NCBI RefSeq assembly: GCF_028446585.1
Contig: NZ_JAPFQL010000020.1
Location: 1 to 64,000, forward strand
Origin: Intrasporangium calvum
Lineage (GTDB): Bacteria > Actinomycetota > Actinomycetes > Actinomycetales > Dermatophilaceae
Reading direction: 5' to 3'
DNA length: 64,000 nt
Below are positions 36,148 to 44,886 of the stretch, in pieces. Under the pieces are notes generated by a model. The model worked only from the letters and a program-made list of their open reading frames with translations. It was not told the origin of the DNA and searched no databases. The position numbers and the translations under genes were made by a program. Position 1 is the first letter of the stretch; each line of letters opens with the position of its first letter.

Positions 36148-36441
36148 GTGCTGGACGTGGAGCTCGACAGGGAGCGCCTGCGCGATGTGTGCGAGCGCTA
36201 TGGCGTCGCGTCGTTGGAGCTCTTTGGATCGATCGCGCGTGGGGAGGATCGGCTCGACAGCGATGTGGACCTGCTCTATGTCCTGAAGCCGGGCGCGCGT
36301 CTGGGGTTTCGGCTGTTCGATCTTGAGGACGAGCTCTCTGAACTGCTGGGCCGTCGGGTTGATCTCGTCGCGCGCAGGTCGATCAACAAGTACCTTCGCG
36401 AGCAGATCCTCGCCGACGCACAACCTCTCTATGCGGCGTGA
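36148..36441 (+). CDS. mntA: MntA-type nucleotidyltransferase antitoxin
   Basis: A 97-residue minimal nucleotidyltransferase. SLELFGSIARGEDRLDSDVDLLYVL has the full GSx10DxD catalytic motif, so it should be active. The end DLVARRSINKYLREQILADAQPLYAA is typical. In Shewanella, MntA transfers AMP to a tyrosine near the active motif of HepT and so silences the toxin. It overlaps the hepT gene by 11 bp. GTG 36148 is the start. Confidence 0.88.
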   Translation: MLDVELDRERLRDVCERYGVASLELFGSIARGEDRLDSDVDLLYVLKPGARLGFRLFDLEDELSELLGRRVDLVARRSINKYLREQILADAQPLYAA

Positions 36442-36796
36442 ACTCCTGCTGCTGCGCGAGATGCGCGATGCGGCCGTGGCGATCAGGGACCTGGTCGGTG
36501 ATCGAAGCGTCGAGCAGGTTGAAGCGAACGCCATGCGACGTTCCGCCCTGTTGTGGCACTTCACGGTCCTCGGCGAGGCGGCAAGTCAGGTGCCCTCAGA
36601 AGCGAAGGACGCACATCCGCAGATTCCTTGGCGCGCCGCGACCCGGCTGCGCAACCGCATCGTCCATGGGTAATGGGACATCGACGTCGAGACGCTGGTC
36701 GCGACGGCAATTGACGATCTGCCTGGGATGATCGCCCAGCTCGAAGAGGCCATCACGGCCCTGTCGGGGTCCGAGGCCCCCGATCCACCTGTCTGA
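36431..36796 (+). pseudogene. hepT: HepT toxin gene interrupted by TAA at its motif tyrosine
   Basis: From ATG 36431 the frame reads RRELLLLREMRDAAVAIRDLVGDRS, LLWHFTVLGEAASQVPSEAKDAHPQIPWRAATRLRNRIVHG, then TAA (36671-36673), then WDIDVETLVATAIDDLPGMIAQLEEAITALSG to TGA at 36794-36796. HepT toxins carry RX4HXY; here R-N-R-I-V-H-G is followed by TAA in place of the Tyr codon. The 80-residue product lacks the last 40 residues and the motif tyrosine. The remainder of the frame is well conserved, so the stop is recent or a base-call error. Full length would be 121 residues, normal for HepT. Confidence 0.8.
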
Positions 36797-36884
36797 CACC
36801 CCCGCGCCTGGTAAGCCATGCCGCGGCTGCCGCGGTCGCTAGCCCTACCTGGGCGCAATCGACGCGCTTCTCGGCCTGCTGCGG

Positions 36885-37799
36885 TCAGACGCCGGCGACG
36901 TAGGCGGTCAGGAAGTGGACGCCGTGCCGGTCGAGGTTGCCCCGAGCGCGGTCGTAGTGCTCGGTCGTGCGCGGGTCGGCATGCCGGGCGAGGATCTGCG
37001 CGTCGCGCAGGGGGACGCCGGCATCGAGAGCGTTGGTGATCGCGGCGTGCCGCAGGGAATGGGGGCTGATGTGTCGCGGGATCCCGGCCCCCTTCGCTAT
37101 CCGGGCGACCATGCGGTAGGCGTCGCGTCGGTCGATCGGCTGGCCGGAGACCGGTCGCAACACGAGTGGCCCGCTGGTCCGCTGGCCGCGGCAGGCCTCC
37201 AGGACGCGCAGCACCGGGACGGTGATGGGCATGGTGGCCGGCTTGTTGCCCTTGCCGACCAGGTGCAGCACGCGGTGGCCGCGCAGCGTGTCTGCGTAGT
37301 CCTCGATGCGCACCGCCGCTGCTTCAGAGGCGCGCAGCGCGTTGATGCCCAGCAGGTAGGCCAGCGCGCCGTGATGCACGGTGATGGTCTGGGCGACTTG
37401 CAGGAACCGGATCAGCTCGAGCCGGTCCAGACCCTGGGTGCGCGACTCGTCGCGGTGGACCTTCGGCAACCGCGCGTAGACGGCCGGGTCGGAGCCGATG
37501 AGGCCGTCGACGTGGGCGAACCGGAAGAAGCCGCGCACCCCGTGCATCATCGTCACGACCGTGGAGTCCATCAGGCCTCGCTCGCCGAGCCCGCGGATGT
37601 AGAGCTCGACGTGGGCGCGTTGGACCCCGGCCAGCGGGTCGAGCCCGTTGCCCTCGCACCAGGCGAACCACTGCCGCAGCTGGTAGGCGTACAGGTCGTG
37701 GGTATGCCCGGAATAGCGGGCGAGAAAGGACACCGCGGCCAGCTGGGCAGTCGACATCGTCGCCGGCTGGAACGGCAGAAGGGTGCTCGGACTGGACAT
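36885..37799 (-). CDS. Tyrosine recombinase (integrase)
   Basis: A 304-residue XerC/D-like recombinase. The SAM-like N-terminal core-binding region (residues 15-110) has HTHDLYAYQLRQWFAWCEGNGLDP and GFFRFAHVDGLIGSDPA. The catalytic domain has LLGINALRASEAAAVRI (first Arg), GKGNKPATMPI (Lys), HSLRHAAITNAL (His-x-x-Arg), RHADPRTTEHYDRA (second His and the Tyr nucleophile). All catalytic residues are present. A truncated sister lies at 32549-32948. It probably mobilised part of this accessory block; no attachment site or tRNA target is visible. Confidence 0.92.
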   Translation of the reverse strand: MSSPSTLLPFQPATMSTAQLAAVSFLARYSGHTHDLYAYQLRQWFAWCEGNGLDPLAGVQRAHVELYIRGLGERGLMDSTVVTMMHGVRGFFRFAHVDGLIGSDPAVYARLPKVHRDESRTQGLDRLELIRFLQVAQTITVHHGALAYLLGINALRASEAAAVRIEDYADTLRGHRVLHLVGKGNKPATMPITVPVLRVLEACRGQRTSGPLVLRPVSGQPIDRRDAYRMVARIAKGAGIPRHISPHSLRHAAITNALDAGVPLRDAQILARHADPRTTEHYDRARGNLDRHGVHFLTAYVAGV

Positions 37800-37951
37800 G
37801 AGATCACCTCACGCGGCGACCCCGCAGAGCACCCTGGCCCCGCTCGCCGCCAACGCGACCGGGCCCTTGGACCCCTCGACGCTAGACCTGCTTTGGCTAC
37901 TCCGGGCGCGTCCGCAGGCGGCGGAGTGACGCGCGTAGGGACGTGGTGACG

Positions 37952-39109
37952 CTAGCGGCCGTGGTCCAGGAGTTCCAGAATCTCGTCGCGCAGCCGAGTG
38001 TCCTCATGGTTGAGGCCGTCGAGCACTTCTTGCAGGGTGACCGCCGACTGCCGAAACTGTTTGGTGCTGTGCCGCCAGATGAAGATCCGCGAGTAGTCGG
38101 GATGAGCGAGGGGGGCGGGGGCGGACTCGAGCTGCGCGTGCCACGCGGAGGGCCCGAAGATCAGTTGAATGTCGTCCTCTGTGCCGTCAGTAGTCTCCAA
38201 TGGGAGGATGACCTCCCAGCGCCACTTGCCGGAATAGTTGGCGGCGACCCTTCCCACCAGGTTGCTCGGCCCGGCGGCATCCAGCTGTGGCTTGAGTGCT
38301 GCGCTACTGAACGCCTTGAGTCGGTCTTTGACGCGCTGGAGGAGCGTCCGTCCTTCGCCGAAGCGTTCACGCGCCTGCTCGTGCAGGTCACTGGCGAACT
38401 GCTCTGTGACTTGGTCGATGTTGTTTTTGGAGTACCGCGCCGCCTCCCCGGTCTCGCACATGGCAACGACAAAGTCGAGCACTTGTCGATCCTCCACCGG
38501 CCCTCGTCCCTTCACGAACTTGCGGTGCATCTGGTCGATGAGCGAATAGGCTTCCGGGAACTTGCCCTGGTACTCGCGGTCCTCGGCGATTGCCTCACGC
38601 AAACTGTCCAGGACCGATCGATAGGTCACGATCGCAGCGTTCTCCCAGCCCTTCGTAAGCCGGGATCGGTCCAACTGGTGGCAGAGCATCACGACGGCGC
38701 CCCGCTGACCATCGCGCCGGCTGTACTGGAGGTAATCCTCATAGCCGTGCCCATGGCCATCCGAGGCTCCGTAGTTCTCGATGACAAGCGTCGCGGACTT
38801 GCTCTCCAGAACGAGGTCGGCGATGTCGACGCCACCGCTCTCCTCGGCGATGTTGACCTCTTGGCGCACCCAGTACCCGCCGGCTTCCAGCGGCTCTACT
38901 CCGGCAAGGTTTCGGTTCACTTCGGCAATGAAGATGTCCGCGAACGCCTCCCCCAGGCCGTGGGTCCCATTGGCGTCCAACAGCCATCTGAACACGTTCG
39001 AGATCTGCTTCTCGTGGGTGCCGTGGCGCATGACGTCGAAGACGTTGAACCCCACGTCCAGGGATCTGGTGAGTGTGGGCAGAAGTTGTGTCACCAGGTC
39101 GTCGCTCAT
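37952..39109 (-). CDS. PD-(D/E)XK nuclease-superfamily protein
   Basis: A 385-residue protein. The first 140 residues hold HGTHEKQISNVFRWLLDANGTHGLGEAFADIFI, GVDIADLVLESKSATLVIENYGASDGHGHGYEDYLQYS, where D-I-A-D...V-I-E-N-Y is the nuclease core of the PDDEXK_4-like group (the usual Lys position is Tyr here). The rest is helical and ends with a domain resembling those of Abi-type or restriction-linked proteins. It is divergent from the DUF262/DUF1524 gene across 568 bp, suggesting a joint defence role. GC and codon use are lower than in core genes. Confidence 0.75.
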   Translation of the reverse strand: MSDDLVTQLLPTLTRSLDVGFNVFDVMRHGTHEKQISNVFRWLLDANGTHGLGEAFADIFIAEVNRNLAGVEPLEAGGYWVRQEVNIAEESGGVDIADLVLESKSATLVIENYGASDGHGHGYEDYLQYSRRDGQRGAVVMLCHQLDRSRLTKGWENAAIVTYRSVLDSLREAIAEDREYQGKFPEAYSLIDQMHRKFVKGRGPVEDRQVLDFVVAMCETGEAARYSKNNIDQVTEQFASDLHEQARERFGEGRTLLQRVKDRLKAFSSAALKPQLDAAGPSNLVGRVAANYSGKWRWEVILPLETTDGTEDDIQLIFGPSAWHAQLESAPAPLAHPDYSRIFIWRHSTKQFRQSAVTLQEVLDGLNHEDTRLRDEILELLDHGR

Positions 39110-39677
39110 GAATCCTCCGCGAAACCACTAGCCGCTCCACCGACAAGCGTATCGTCACCAGTCGCGCAGGGGAGCCTGTTGAAAGCGACGGGGGCTTGGG
39201 TGTTGGCGACCCTGCAGCCGGCGAATTACCACACGGAGCCAGTGTGTGGTCCCTCTGTCGATGACTGGATGGCAGAAAGGTGCGCGGACTGGACATCGCG
39301 ACACAAGGCCTAGCGATGTCGAGGATTGGCGTGGCCCCGCTCCGCGTCTACGCCAATGTGCTTGGACCTCGGCGTTGGCCGTCCGTGAGGACGGCGGTCG
39401 GGCAGGACCCGGCCCTCAGCTCGCAAATTGTGGGCGGCCGCGTACAGACGCGGCGGAGTGCCCCAGGTCATTCCAGAGCACTTGTAGCCGCCACCCGCGG
39501 GCGGGGGTCCTTCTTGGGCAGCTCCCCCACACGCGAGCAGCGGAGATTCGACAATCAGCCCGGGTTGAAACCCCTTGCCATGGCCGGAACAGGGCCTCCG
39601 GAGTCAGCCATCTACACCACTTTTCCGCTGCGGCTGGCCAGCCTCGGTAGTGTCGACCCGCGAGAGGAGCGCCGCAA
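39110..39677. other. Divergent 568-bp promoter region
   Basis: Lies between two divergent nuclease-type genes. Open frames here lack similarity or normal codon use. No repeat or RNA gene recognised. It likely holds both promoters. Confidence 0.4.
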
Positions 39678-42215
39678 ATGCAGACCGATGTGAAAACTCC
39701 GCTGGAGATCTTCTCCATGCCTCAACACCTAATGGTCCCCGTCTTCCAACGTCGTTACGTGTGGACGGCAGAGACCCAGTGGGAGCCACTCTGGCGTGAC
39801 ATCAGCCGGGTTGCGGAGCGCCGCCTTGAAGGGGCGTCGACACAGCACTTCCTTGGTGCAGTGGTAACCCAATCGAGCCCGGCAGGCATGGGTTCCCTGG
39901 CGAGTCACAGCCTGATCGACGGACAACAACGTCTAACCACGTTGCAGGTCCTCATCGACGCTGCAGCCGCAGAACTCGACGCAGCCGAGCAGCCGCATTT
40001 GTCACAGCAGCTCGCCATGCTCACGCACAACCCGCCGGCGTTCGCGCTGGACGAGCCCGCGGTCTTGAAGCTCCAGCACCAGAACGAGGACCGGGCCGGC
40101 TTCGTTGCCGTCATGACCGCAGAGCCGCCTCTCGACTACTCCGGACTCCCTCAGTCGAAGATCGTGCAGGCGCATCAGTACTTCTCCGAGCAGGTCCGCG
40201 AGTGGCTCGGCGACCCCGTCGATCCCGCGCGGGCCGGGGCGCTTGTCTCGACGCTCAGCCAAGGGCTACAGATTGTCGTCATCGCACTCGCTGAGCACGA
40301 GCCGTCGCAGGAGATCTTCGAGACACTCAACGCACGGGGCACGCCGCTCACCGCTGCAGATCTCGTGAAGAACTATGTGTTTCAGCAGATCGTCCGTGAG
40401 GGCGGGAGCGCCAAAGCCGCTTTCCACGAGCATTGGCAGGAACTGGAGAAGTCGTTCTGGACGAAAGAGGTCCGGATCGGGCGGTACTCGCTCGAACGCC
40501 TCTCCCTCTTTTTGAATCACTGGCTCGTCGCACAAACCGGTGAAGAGGTAAGCACCCGCTCGACGTTCACACGCTTCAAGTCTTGGCACGAGCAGTCGGG
40601 ACGCCCCATGACCCAGGTGCTGAACGCCATCCATCGACAGGCAAAGCTGTTCGAGGACTGGGTACACGAATCGGGCAAGACCGAAGGCGACCTGAGTCCC
40701 GTGGCGCTCTTCTTGTACCGCACGGAGGCGGCCGAGCTTGAGGCCGTCAAGCCCTTGCTGCTGCGCCTGTTCGACGTAGAGCATCCCGTGCCGGCTGAAG
40801 TGGCCGCTGCCTCACTCCGTGATGTGGAGAGCTGGCTAATGCGCCGTTCGGTGCTCCGTCGGCCTGCGTCGGAGTACAGCCGTGTCGTGGCCAGCCTCAT
40901 TGCTGACCTGCAGGGTGTCGAGCCGCATGAGGTGGCCAACGCACTTCGCGGCAGCCTCGTCCGTCTCAATCGGCCCGGCACATACTGGCCCGGCGATGAA
41001 GAGCTGGAGCGCGAACTGGCCTCAGCGCCGATCTACACCCAGCCAAAGGGTCGACTGCGGGCGTACCTCGAGGCGATCGAGGACTGGCATCGCGGTTACA
41101 CCAAGACAACCTCGGCAAGCGGGTCACGCGTCAAGCGCGGCGCCATGACGATCGAGCACCTCCTGCCGCAGAAATGGAAGGATTACTGGCCCGTCGACAC
41201 GCTGCAGGAACAGATCGACCGGGACGCGCACGTGCACCGACTCGGTAACCTCACGCTGCTGACGCAATCCCTGAACTCCACCGTTTCCAACGGCCCTTGG
41301 AACGGCCCCAAGGGCAAGCAGCAAGCGCTCGATGCCAGCGACACCCTGCTCATGACCCGAGCGCCCCGCAAGAGCGAGGACTGGAACGAGGAGCGGATCA
41401 ACGAGCGAACCCATTCGATGACCACGGCGTTGCTTGAGACGTGGCCCGCGCCGGAGGGGCACAACCCTGACCCGGTCAAACGGAGCGAACAAGAATCTGC
41501 CGGTTGGGTTATGCTCCGAGATCTCGTTGCCAGCGGCCATCTTCCGGCCGGCACCGTCCTCATCGCGAGAGAGGGCAACTACGAAGGCCGCTCGGCCACT
41601 GTGACGGCCGACGGGCTGCTCGAGATGGACGGCAAAACCTACGACACGCCGTCCGGCGCAGGCAAGGAAGTCCTCGGCAGAGCCGTCAATGGCTGGACAT
41701 TCTGGCGCTTGCCCGGCGGGGGAAAGCTGATGGACGTCCGGCAGAAGTACCTCGGCACCTACGTTGACCGCAAGGGTCTGTACGAGTCCTTTTGGCGAGA
41801 CGTGCTCAAGCGGATCAAGCAGGCCGCTCCCGACTGGACCCAGGCGTCATCCCCCGGTGGCAGTTCATGGATCACGCTGCCTTACGGCTCATCGGTCGCG
41901 CGCTACACGCTCGCCTTCACCCTCAACGGGCCCATCGTTGACCTCGAGTTCGGGTCCCCCGATAAGCAGGCCAACCTACTGGAATTCGACAAGTTCATGT
42001 CCCGCCGAGACGAGTTGGAGGACGCTTTCGGCGACCCGCTGACCTGGGAGCGCATGGAGAACAAGAAGGCAAGCCGCATCCGGTACTACCGTCCCTCTGG
42101 CGGGCAAGTCACCGACGTCGGGACGCGCGAGGAGTTAGTCGACTGGTTCGTCTCGTCGGCCCTACGGCTTCGGTCCTCAATCAGCGCATCGATGTACGGA
42201 GTCCCCCCGCAGTAG
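39678..42215 (+). CDS. GmrSD-like DUF262-DUF1524-RAMA-DUF4268 fusion
   Basis: An 845-residue protein of the GmrSD (type IV restriction) class. Residues 1-230 form DUF262 with PVFQRRYVWTAETQWEPLW, FLGAVVTQ, IDGQQRLTTLQVLID and EIFETLNARGTPLTAADLVKN. Residues 460-560 form DUF1524 with the HNH-type MTIEHLLPQKW and HRLGNLTLLT. Residues 620-680 look like a RAMA/DUF4357 domain (VLIAREGNYEGRSATVTADGL...WTFWRL). Residues 685-840 form DUF4268 (FWRDVLKRIKQ, IVDLEFGSPDKQ, RIRYYRPSG). GmrSD cuts modified phage DNA using NTP. The extra two domains probably add modified-base or DNA recognition. ATG 39678 follows GGAG. Confidence 0.85.
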   Translation: MQTDVKTPLEIFSMPQHLMVPVFQRRYVWTAETQWEPLWRDISRVAERRLEGASTQHFLGAVVTQSSPAGMGSLASHSLIDGQQRLTTLQVLIDAAAAELDAAEQPHLSQQLAMLTHNPPAFALDEPAVLKLQHQNEDRAGFVAVMTAEPPLDYSGLPQSKIVQAHQYFSEQVREWLGDPVDPARAGALVSTLSQGLQIVVIALAEHEPSQEIFETLNARGTPLTAADLVKNYVFQQIVREGGSAKAAFHEHWQELEKSFWTKEVRIGRYSLERLSLFLNHWLVAQTGEEVSTRSTFTRFKSWHEQSGRPMTQVLNAIHRQAKLFEDWVHESGKTEGDLSPVALFLYRTEAAELEAVKPLLLRLFDVEHPVPAEVAAASLRDVESWLMRRSVLRRPASEYSRVVASLIADLQGVEPHEVANALRGSLVRLNRPGTYWPGDEELERELASAPIYTQPKGRLRAYLEAIEDWHRGYTKTTSASGSRVKRGAMTIEHLLPQKWKDYWPVDTLQEQIDRDAHVHRLGNLTLLTQSLNSTVSNGPWNGPKGKQQALDASDTLLMTRAPRKSEDWNEERINERTHSMTTALLETWPAPEGHNPDPVKRSEQESAGWVMLRDLVASGHLPAGTVLIAREGNYEGRSATVTADGLLEMDGKTYDTPSGAGKEVLGRAVNGWTFWRLPGGGKLMDVRQKYLGTYVDRKGLYESFWRDVLKRIKQAAPDWTQASSPGGSSWITLPYGSSVARYTLAFTLNGPIVDLEFGSPDKQANLLEFDKFMSRRDELEDAFGDPLTWERMENKKASRIRYYRPSGGQVTDVGTREELVDWFVSSALRLRSSISASMYGVPPQ

Positions 42216-42456
42216 GCGAGCAACCCAGCGGCCGAGCGGCCGGGCACCCGATTCGCGGCGGTGTGACGCGGGGGCCGAGCAGCGCGACGCCGCGGCCTGT
42301 GAGGACGGTGAACCACGGCCGTCAGATGCCGTGCAGCGCCTCGGGAGGACGGTGAGGCCGTCCACGACCGCTGCCTCGAGGAAGCGCCCCGCGTGCAGCG
42401 AGACCGTCCGGCGCGGACGGGTGGACCGTAGCGGCGTTGCTCCAATATTGCTTGTT

Positions 42457-42497
42457 ATTGACGCCAACTGCCCCAATGGGGCACAATTAGCGTCAAT
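42457..42497. promoter_or_regulatory. Nested inverted repeat before gene at 42534
   Basis: ATTGACGC (42457-42464) and GCGTCAAT (42490-42497) enclose a second palindrome, TGCCCCAATGGGGCA (42469-42483). Both share nearly the same centre. It is 36 bp from the ATG and AT-rich for this genome. Either a two-dyad operator or an RNA hairpin. The rest of 42216-42533 holds nothing I recognise. Confidence 0.6.
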
Positions 42498-42533
42498 GTG
42501 AGAGTGCGCCATCACGACCTTCTAGGAGACGCA

Positions 42534-43043
42534 ATGACGAGCAACGACCTGCACATCCACATCCCGCAGGGCTTCAGCGGGACCATGACCGTCGGCAGCG
42601 ATGGCCAGGTGACCATCACCACCGCTTCAGCCTCCGCGTCGTCCTCCCCCACTGCCAGCGCCGCCGCCGCGATCTGGTCCACCCTCGACCCCGACATGGC
42701 CGAGAAGATGGAGGAGATGCTCAAGCGCCAAAAGAGCTACGACCCGACTACCCGCTCGCGCGAGATCGCCAAGGTGCTGCTTGACCGCAAGTGGGGCGTC
42801 TACTCGGTCAATCTGAAGGGCGGCTACATTCTGTTCACCTATGCCGGCAGCCAGCACGCGGTGTCGCTCTACCTCAGCTCGCTCGACCTGAACAACGCCA
42901 AGAAGTCGCAGCGCGACTTCATGCTCAGCCTGGACGGTGTCGACGTGCACGAGCCCGACGTGCGCATCCCGATCAACGGCAAGGCCTTCGAGCAGGCGCT
43001 CATCAACATCGAGGCCGTCGAAAATTGGGCCAACGGCAAGTAG
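42534..43043 (+). CDS. Hypothetical protein
   Basis: A 169-residue protein. It opens with MTSNDLHIHIPQGFSGTMTVGSDGQVTITT, a beta-rich part, then an Ala/Ser spacer, then a helical and beta region (MAEKMEEMLKRQKSYDPTTRSREIAKVLLDRKWGVYSVNLKGGYILFTYAGSQHAVSLYL) ending in AFEQALINIEAVENWANGK. No signal peptide or membrane helix. ATG 42534 follows AGGAG. It is preceded by an elaborate dyad and lies between two defence-type gene sets, so it may be an accessory factor, but I do not recognise it. Confidence 0.65.
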   Translation: MTSNDLHIHIPQGFSGTMTVGSDGQVTITTASASASSSPTASAAAAIWSTLDPDMAEKMEEMLKRQKSYDPTTRSREIAKVLLDRKWGVYSVNLKGGYILFTYAGSQHAVSLYLSSLDLNNAKKSQRDFMLSLDGVDVHEPDVRIPINGKAFEQALINIEAVENWANGK

Positions 43044-43471
43044 GCCGACCCTGATCTACTGCAACACCCCTAGCGTCGGCGTGAGGGGGCGCTAGCGTGA
43101 GATCCCTCCACCCCGTCGTGGGGCAAACGGCGGCAGCTGACGCCGACGAGCGGTCATCGGCGTGTGGGTGAAACAAGTACCGGTCAACATGCGGCGTGTG
43201 ACGCACCTCAATATCGGCTGATGTGCGAGAAGGCCATCAAGGCCCGCGGACCGCTTGGTCGATCAGCTCGGAGGCGTGCCAGACTGCGGCCCACGTCGTG
43301 GGTATCGGCGTGGATGTACTGGGGGAAGCTGCGCCCGATCTGCAACGCGAAGAGTCGAGCGAGGGTAGCGGCAGGCGGCCAGAGCGGCGGGACTGGCGCA
43401 CCTGCCGAGAGCTACGTGCAAACGGGCGTCGAAAGGCAGGGATTTCCGAACCGCCGGAGGAGGTTGAACTA
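43044..43471. other. Gene-free stretch with a stem-loop
   Basis: CTAGCG (43070-43075) pairs with CGCTAG (43090-43095), flanked by CCCC and GGGGG, a likely terminator of the preceding gene. The remainder has no gene I can support. Confidence 0.45.
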
Positions 43472-44572
43472 CTAGTCCCAGCGGGACAGGACGTCGTCTA
43501 CGTTCGGGGCGCCCTTTGCGAGGGTCGTGCGCCAGTCAAGCTTCTTGAGATGCTGCAGGTGGCCTATAAGCATGATCGGCGCTACACCCGCCTCGGCGGC
43601 GGTTTCGAGAACCCATGGTCCGCTGAGACGTTCTGGAAGCGGCGGCAGACCTCTCGGTAGAACCCATCGCGCCGCTGTGTCGTTAGCTTCTCGCTCCTGG
43701 TTTGCCTCTTCGGAGTGGTCGTAAGGGTCGTCGTCGACCTCGATCGTCTCGACGATGGGCGCGTCTTCCTTCACGTGGCCGTGGGTGTGGTGTGCGATCT
43801 CGTGAATGAGCGCGAACAGCACCTTGTCGAGGCGCTTTCCGCGGCCAGACAGGCCGATAACGCGCGTCTTGTCGACGAGCATGGCGCAGCCGTCGATCTT
43901 CGCCCCGGGGAGACCCGGCACGTATACAAGCCGCACGCCGACCTTGCCGAGCGTTCCCGGAAGGGCGACGAAGTCCTCGGGGGTTCTCGCGACGCGGGGC
44001 AGCGCGGCCCCGATCGCCTCGAGCGCCTTGCGCGAGTACGTCCCTGTCGGCACCTTCTCTCGCGCTGCATGGCGAACCATGTAGAGCCAGGATGTCTGGA
44101 GTGAAGACAGGGCTTCACCGTGGTTTGACCGCTTGGCTGCGGCCGCGAGTGTGGGTTCCTCGTCGAGGGACTTCAGTTCGAAGAACCGAAGCACCTCGCC
44201 TTCTAAGTCGTCGAGCGACTTGCCGGCGAGGACGCCGGCCTTCTTGAGAACAGCGATGGGGCCCTTCTCGTTGAGGCGCGCTCGGCGTCGTACGTCGTCG
44301 AGGTCGCTCTGGGCCCTGACGTCCTGGTTCTGCTTCCAGAGGAAGTACTTGTCCTGGAGGCTGAGCCACATCTCGGCGCTTGTCCCAAGCGCGGCGCCGA
44401 TCTGCGCAGCGGACTCGCGAGTGATCTCCTTCTTGCCGGAGATGATCTCGGAAACGAACTGCGCAGGGCGGTCGAGGATGGCGGCGAACTCAGCCTGAGT
44501 CCAGCCGCGAGCCTCAAGCTCTTCGGCGAGGAACTCCCCCGCAGGGAAGGCCTCTGCTAGTACAGCGTTCAT
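43472..44572 (-). CDS. HigA-like HTH fused to ImmA/IrrE peptidase
   Basis: A 366-residue antitoxin-type protein. Residues 5-85 form an XRE/HigA domain (FPAGEFLAEELEARGWTQAEFAAILDRPAQFVSEIISGKKEITRESAAQIGAALGTSAEMWLSLQDKY). Residues 200-310 form an ImmA/IrrE metallopeptidase with ALIHEIAHHTHGHV (HExxH) and a downstream EREANDTAARWVLP carrying the third ligand. It follows the HigB-like toxin gene by 14 bp. Such fusions may release repression by proteolysis, for instance in response to a phage signal; that is inference. ATG 44572 is the HigA-like start. Confidence 0.87.
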   Translation of the reverse strand: MNAVLAEAFPAGEFLAEELEARGWTQAEFAAILDRPAQFVSEIISGKKEITRESAAQIGAALGTSAEMWLSLQDKYFLWKQNQDVRAQSDLDDVRRRARLNEKGPIAVLKKAGVLAGKSLDDLEGEVLRFFELKSLDEEPTLAAAAKRSNHGEALSSLQTSWLYMVRHAAREKVPTGTYSRKALEAIGAALPRVARTPEDFVALPGTLGKVGVRLVYVPGLPGAKIDGCAMLVDKTRVIGLSGRGKRLDKVLFALIHEIAHHTHGHVKEDAPIVETIEVDDDPYDHSEEANQEREANDTAARWVLPRGLPPLPERLSGPWVLETAAEAGVAPIMLIGHLQHLKKLDWRTTLAKGAPNVDDVLSRWD

Positions 44573-44586
44573 CTCGATCTCTCTTG

Positions 44587-44886
44587 CTATCTGTGGTAGT
44601 CGACCACTTCGAGGAGGACCGCCACTCGGTCGCCCTCGGTCTTGAAGGTCAGGATCAGACGGAACTGATCGTTGAGACGCATCGACGTCTGGTCCTGTCG
44701 GTTGCCCTTGAGCTTCTCCATCCGGAGACCCCGCATGGCGTACAGGTCGCGCTCGTCGAGAGCGGCTGAGATGAGTTGGACTTTCTTCCGATACGACTTG
44801 ATGACGTCCGGGTCCCACCCCTTGGGTGCGTACCCCTGCTCCTCGGCGAGCCGGCGCAGCACTTCGTCGTGGTACTCGACGCGCAA
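44587..44886 (-). CDS. HigB/RelE-type toxin, second copy
   Basis: A 99-residue toxin: RVEYHDEVLRRLAEEQGYAPKGWDPDVIKSYRKKVQLISAALDERDLYAMRGLRMEKLKGNRQDQTSMRLNDQFRLILTFKTEGDRVAVLLEVVDYHR. The end R-L-N-D-Q-F-R-L-I-L and VVDYHR match the HigB family. It is unlike the first HigB in sequence. The only sensible start is TTG 44884-44886, after GAGG; upstream ATGs are out of frame or closed. It forms a toxin-first pair with the HigA-ImmA fusion. Confidence 0.82.
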   Translation of the reverse strand: MRVEYHDEVLRRLAEEQGYAPKGWDPDVIKSYRKKVQLISAALDERDLYAMRGLRMEKLKGNRQDQTSMRLNDQFRLILTFKTEGDRVAVLLEVVDYHR

